NCBI GenBank assembly: GCA_964474635.1
Contig: CAYYTT010000163.1
Coordinates: forward strand, 1 to 9,004
DNA length: 9,004 nt
Direction of reading: 5' to 3'
Origin: CAYUYV01 sp964474635
Lineage (GTDB): Bacteria > Pseudomonadota > Alphaproteobacteria > JAJFIK01
The notes below the pieces were generated by a model that did no database searches, had not been told where the DNA came from, and was given only the letters and a program-made list of their open reading frames with translations. Both the position numbers and the translations under genes were made by a program. Positions 6,781-9,004 of this stretch are shown here, one piece after another; positions within the stretch are counted from its first letter, which is position 1; each line of letters begins with the position of its first letter.

Positions 6781-6927
6781 TAAGGGACGCCCCAAAGGGA
6801 TCCTCCGGGTTCACGTGCGAGGACGGCGCCCATGTCCCGAAGGGCGCGGCGCAGACTCGTGTAGAGCTCGTAAGGTGAAGCAGGGCGCGGCACGGTTCCC
6901 ATTTGGGGCCCTGTGCCCGGGGCGAAC

Positions 6928-6932
6928 AGGAG
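6928..6932 (+). promoter_or_regulatory. Ribosome binding site AGGAG deciding the Hpt start
   Basis: AGGAG lies 7 bases before ATG 6940 but only 1 base before ATG 6934, and it is downstream of GTG 6913. This favours 6940 as the start of the Hpt protein. Confidence 0.7.
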
Positions 6933-6939
6933 CATGACC

Positions 6940-7395
6940 ATGGGCGAAACGGCATCCACGGCGCCAGACGGTGTTGAAGGTCCAGACTTTGTTGAAGGTC
7001 TAGACGGCGTTGAAGGGGAAGACGGTGCGTCGGAAGCCCGGGCCCTTGCGGGCCTTGGCGCGGAAAGTGTCGGTCCCATCGATATCGGCTATCTCGATTG
7101 GTACACGGCGGGCGATCAGGCCGTGCGCGGCGAAATTCTGGCCTTGTTTCACGGTCAGGCCGCCCAATGGCTCAGCCAATTCAGCCCGGATCTGCCGGAC
7201 GAGGAATGGCATCTGCTCGCCCATTCCTTGAAAGGGTCGGCCCGCGGGATCGGCGCGTTTGGCCTTGCCGACCTTGCCGAAACGGCGGAGGGCCTCACCG
7301 GCGGCGACACGCAGGAGGCCCGGAAGGCCATTTTAGCGCAGCTTGCGGCGGCCATCGGCGACGTGCAAAGCGCGATCGACCGCATGGCGGCCTGA
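6940..7395 (+). CDS. Stand-alone histidine phosphotransfer (Hpt) domain protein
   Basis: This 151-residue cytoplasmic protein would pass a phosphoryl group between a hybrid kinase and a response regulator in a multistep phosphorelay. The Hpt signature is HSLKGSARGIGAFGLADLAE, with the phospho-accepting histidine at residue 95 (codon 7222-7224) and the usual Lys-Gly two and three residues after it. Helical sequence surrounds it: GEILALFHGQAAQWLSQF before, and ARKAILAQLAAAIGDVQSAI after, fitting the four-helix bundle. The first 45 or so residues are acidic and disordered, with a threefold repeat. ATG 6940 is chosen for its ribosome binding site; GTG 6913 is the upstream alternative. No kinase or receiver gene lies in the window, so its partners are unknown. 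It is divergent from the coiled-coil gene and 207 bp upstream of the hydrolase gene on the same strand. Confidence 0.85.
   Translation: MGETASTAPDGVEGPDFVEGLDGVEGEDGASEARALAGLGAESVGPIDIGYLDWYTAGDQAVRGEILALFHGQAAQWLSQFSPDLPDEEWHLLAHSLKGSARGIGAFGLADLAETAEGLTGGDTQEARKAILAQLAAAIGDVQSAIDRMAA
6967..7020 (+). repeat. Three 18-bp tandem units encoding an acidic Hpt N-terminus
   Basis: Units at 6967-6984, 6985-7002 and 7003-7020 share GAC-N3-GTTGAAGGT-like sequence and encode DGVEGP, DFVEGL and DGVEGE. They extend the acidic tail of the Hpt protein in frame. Differences between the units show the duplication is not brand new. Confidence 0.8.
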
Positions 7396-7397
7396 AA

Positions 7398-7414
7398 CCG
7401 GCGCATGGCGCCGG
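7398..7414 (+). other. GC-rich hairpin just after the Hpt stop codon
   Basis: CCGGCGC ATG GCGCCGG is a perfect 7-bp stem with a 3-nt loop, beginning 3 bases after the stop codon. No T-run follows, so it is not a standard intrinsic terminator. It could stabilise the transcript end or slow readthrough into the hydrolase gene. Confidence 0.5.
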
Positions 7415-7602
7415 CTGGCGCGTGCCCCCTTGCCGTCTTTCGGTACCGGGTCGATGCTCATAGTCTTTGAACGCCGAGGGGGCTTCAGGGAGGATGTGCG
7501 CCGGCACACGGCTGCGCGCAGGCTGGGGGCTCACCTGACGCACGGTCCGCCGGGGCCGTCGATGCGAGAACACCGGATACGGAAAAAACCGGGGGCGGTC
7601 CC

Positions 7603-8433
7603 ATGTCGATGATGGTGAAATTCTGGGGTGTTCGGGGCTCGATTGCCTGTCCGGGGCGCGGATATCTGCGTTATGGGGGCAACACGTCCTGCGTGGAGGT
7701 GTTGGCAGCGGACCGGCGCATCATCCTGGATGCCGGCACGGGCCTTTGTTCCTTGGGCCGTGAACTGGCCGCGCAGGGCGCCAGCGAAGCCACATTGCTT
7801 TTGTCGCATACCCATTGGGACCATATCTCAGGGTTTCCGTTTTTTCCGCCCGCGGCCAATCCGGCCTTCCGGCTTCGCGTCCTGTCGGGCCATTTGGAAC
7901 CGCCCTACACGATCCAGTCGGTTCTGGCCGGGCAGATGACCTACCCGTTCTTTCCGGTGCCGCTCCATGTCATGGCCTCGCGCATGACCTTCGAGGATTT
8001 CAAGGTCGGCGAGGCGCTTGACGTGGCGCAGGGCGTGACGGTGCGCACGGCGCCCCTTGTCCATCCCGGGCGCGCCACGGGCTACCGAATCGAATGCGGC
8101 GGTGCATCGGTCTGCTATATTACGGATACGGAGCATGAGCCGGGCAAGCCGGACACCACCATCATCGATTTCGTGGCCGGTGCGGATCTGATGATCTACG
8201 ACGCGACTTATACGGACGAAGAATTCGATCGGTACAAAGGGTGGGGGCATTCCACGTGGCAAGAAGGCATCCGCGTGGCCGACGCGGCCGGCGTGCGCCG
8301 CCTCGCCCTGTTCCACCACAGCCATCATCGCACCGATGACGACATGGATCTCATTGCATCGGCGGCATCGACACGCCGGCCGGGCACATTCGTTGCCCGC
8401 GAAGGCCTGTGCCTTCGTTTGCCGGAGACTTGA
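7603..8433 (+). CDS. Metallo-beta-lactamase-fold hydrolase (phosphodiesterase-like)
   Basis: This 276-residue cytoplasmic enzyme has the metal-binding motif HTHWDH (H69, H71, D73, H74), further ligand candidates H154 (PLVHPG) and D175 (YITDTEH), and a C-terminal histidine cluster FHHSHHRTDDD (238-247). The opening VKFWGVRGSIACPG, then RYGGNTSC and ILDAGTG, and later GHSTWQEG, are typical of the subgroup related to phosphoribosyl-cyclic-phosphate and cyclic-nucleotide phosphodiesterases. Hydrolysis of a phosphodiester or cyclic nucleotide is therefore the best guess, but the substrate cannot be read from sequence. No signal peptide is present. The start at ATG 7603 follows GGGGGCGG by 4 bases; ATGs at 7609 and 7612 are possible. 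It is on the same strand as the Hpt gene with a 207-bp gap that includes a hairpin, so co-transcription is possible but unproven. It converges with the next gene, leaving 19 bp between the stops. Confidence 0.88.
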   Translation: MSMMVKFWGVRGSIACPGRGYLRYGGNTSCVEVLAADRRIILDAGTGLCSLGRELAAQGASEATLLLSHTHWDHISGFPFFPPAANPAFRLRVLSGHLEPPYTIQSVLAGQMTYPFFPVPLHVMASRMTFEDFKVGEALDVAQGVTVRTAPLVHPGRATGYRIECGGASVCYITDTEHEPGKPDTTIIDFVAGADLMIYDATYTDEEFDRYKGWGHSTWQEGIRVADAAGVRRLALFHHSHHRTDDDMDLIASAASTRRPGTFVAREGLCLRLPET

Positions 8434-8452
8434 GCCTGGTTTGTGAACGAGC

Positions 8453-9004
8453 CTACCGCACGATGTAACTTGTCCGGTCAAGGCCGCTATTGCCCGTGCG
8501 CGGATCGAACGCGGACACCGTCACCACATGGACACCCGGCCGATCCGTCGGCAGATCTGCTTCATACTGGCTGTCCTCGCCGGCGAAGGTGAGCCGTACC
8601 GGGGCGAGAGGCATGCCGTCCCGCTGGATATGGGCCTCGATGATGAGCGCGTCCGCATCCCAAAGCCCGCCCGGGCGCGTCGGGCAGCCGCACAGCATCA
8701 TGACACTCGCCGAGACACGCAGCGCTTCGCCGTCCGCCCTCACGGCGCGATGGGCCGCCGGCGCCAGAACATCGACGGCAAGGCCCGGCACATCAATCAA
8801 CCAGCCATCGCCGGTATCCAGGTGCCGTCCGGGCAGGACCCAGCGGGTCTGGGAGACCTCGGCGCCCGCCTGGGGCTGGGCGAGGGGGCCACGCACAGTG
8901 ACCGTGACGCGTCGGGGGGCATCAAGATCAAGGCGTGTTCGATAGCCAGCCGCCCCCGGTGTGGCGAGGGTGCCGTAGCGCTCCTTGGGTGCGCGCACGA
9001 GCCG
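8453..9004 (-). CDS. Unidentified protein, C-terminal part; runs off the window end
   Basis: The frame is open from the TAG at 8453-8455 to the window end (184 codons) with no convincing start. The GTG at 8998 lacks a visible ribosome binding site in the 6 bases available, so I treat the gene as partial at its 5' end. The sequence is rich in alternating hydrophobic and polar residues (RVTVTVRG, GVHVVTVSAFDP), as in a beta-sandwich. It contains a notable CGCP motif in VMMLCGCPTRPGGLWDADA and ends GNSGLDRTSYIVR. I have a loose memory of exported or membrane-associated hypothetical proteins with CGCPT-PGG-LWDA and TGNTGLDR motifs, but cannot attach a function. No membrane segment appears in the visible part. 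It converges on the hydrolase gene. Confidence 0.75.
   Translation of the reverse strand, partial: RLVRAPKERYGTLATPGAAGYRTRLDLDAPRRVTVTVRGPLAQPQAGAEVSQTRWVLPGRHLDTGDGWLIDVPGLAVDVLAPAAHRAVRADGEALRVSASVMMLCGCPTRPGGLWDADALIIEAHIQRDGMPLAPVRLTFAGEDSQYEADLPTDRPGVHVVTVSAFDPRTGNSGLDRTSYIVR

Larger units (their letters stand above)
5917..6939. other. Gene-free divergent region containing an assembly gap
   Basis: About 1 kb separates the divergent coiled-coil and Hpt genes. Open frames here are short, have no recognisable products and no good start sites. The stretch from 6186 to 6222 is much richer in A and T than its surroundings (TATTAAGCATAAT near its centre), so promoters could lie there, but I find no convincing paired -35/-10 boxes on either strand. 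No tRNA or other RNA gene is recognised. The 14-bp minisatellite and the 100-N gap occupy 6621-6780. The true length of the region is unknown because of the gap. Confidence 0.6.

Noticed and set aside
6455..6955. Frames reading through the 14-bp repeat and the gap
   Set aside because: They cross 100 unknown bases, and translate the repeat into low-complexity peptide whose phase across the gap is unknowable.
7828..8481. 217-codon minus-strand frame opposite the hydrolase
   Set aside because: The plus strand encodes a complete metallo-beta-lactamase fold with HTHWDH; the minus frame has no recognisable motif.

Overview
The window reads as a draft-quality scaffold from a GC-rich Gram-negative bacterium, most likely an alphaproteobacterium. 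The evidence is very high GC at third codon positions, a periplasmic M24 peptidase of a type I know from that class, and a very long two-membrane-segment coiled-coil protein with the layout of the Caulobacter polarity factor TipN. A run of 100 Ns (6651-6750) marks an assembly gap. I cannot name the genus.

Layout. 1-391 is a gene-poor margin with two diverged copies of a roughly 42-bp repeat and a short minus-strand remnant that resembles the start of an IS5-family (IS1031-like) transposase. 392-1735 (minus) is an exported M24 metallopeptidase whose frame is cut by one in-frame TAA; all expected metal ligands are still encoded downstream. 1891-5916 (minus) is a 1341-residue membrane-anchored coiled-coil protein. 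Part of its rod is built of exact-length 29-residue repeats, at least seven in tandem (3061-3669) and three more upstream (3997-4257). 5917-6939 is gene-free and holds a 14-bp minisatellite into which the assembly gap falls.

Divergent from the coiled-coil gene, 6940-7395 (plus) encodes a small stand-alone histidine phosphotransfer (Hpt) protein and 7603-8433 (plus) a metallo-beta-lactamase-fold hydrolase with an intact HxHxDH motif. Convergent to these, 8453 to the window end (minus) is the C-terminal part of an unidentified protein with probable beta-sandwich character.

How the genes may work together is inference only. The Hpt protein implies a multistep phosphorelay and the long coiled-coil protein looks like a polar or envelope scaffold, so the divergent pair could belong to a cell-polarity or cell-cycle signalling neighbourhood. 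The peptidase and the hydrolase have no evident functional link to it. The most distinctive features seen directly are the 29-residue repeat array, the nonsense codon in the peptidase, the minisatellite at the gap, and the duplicated mobile-element-like margin.
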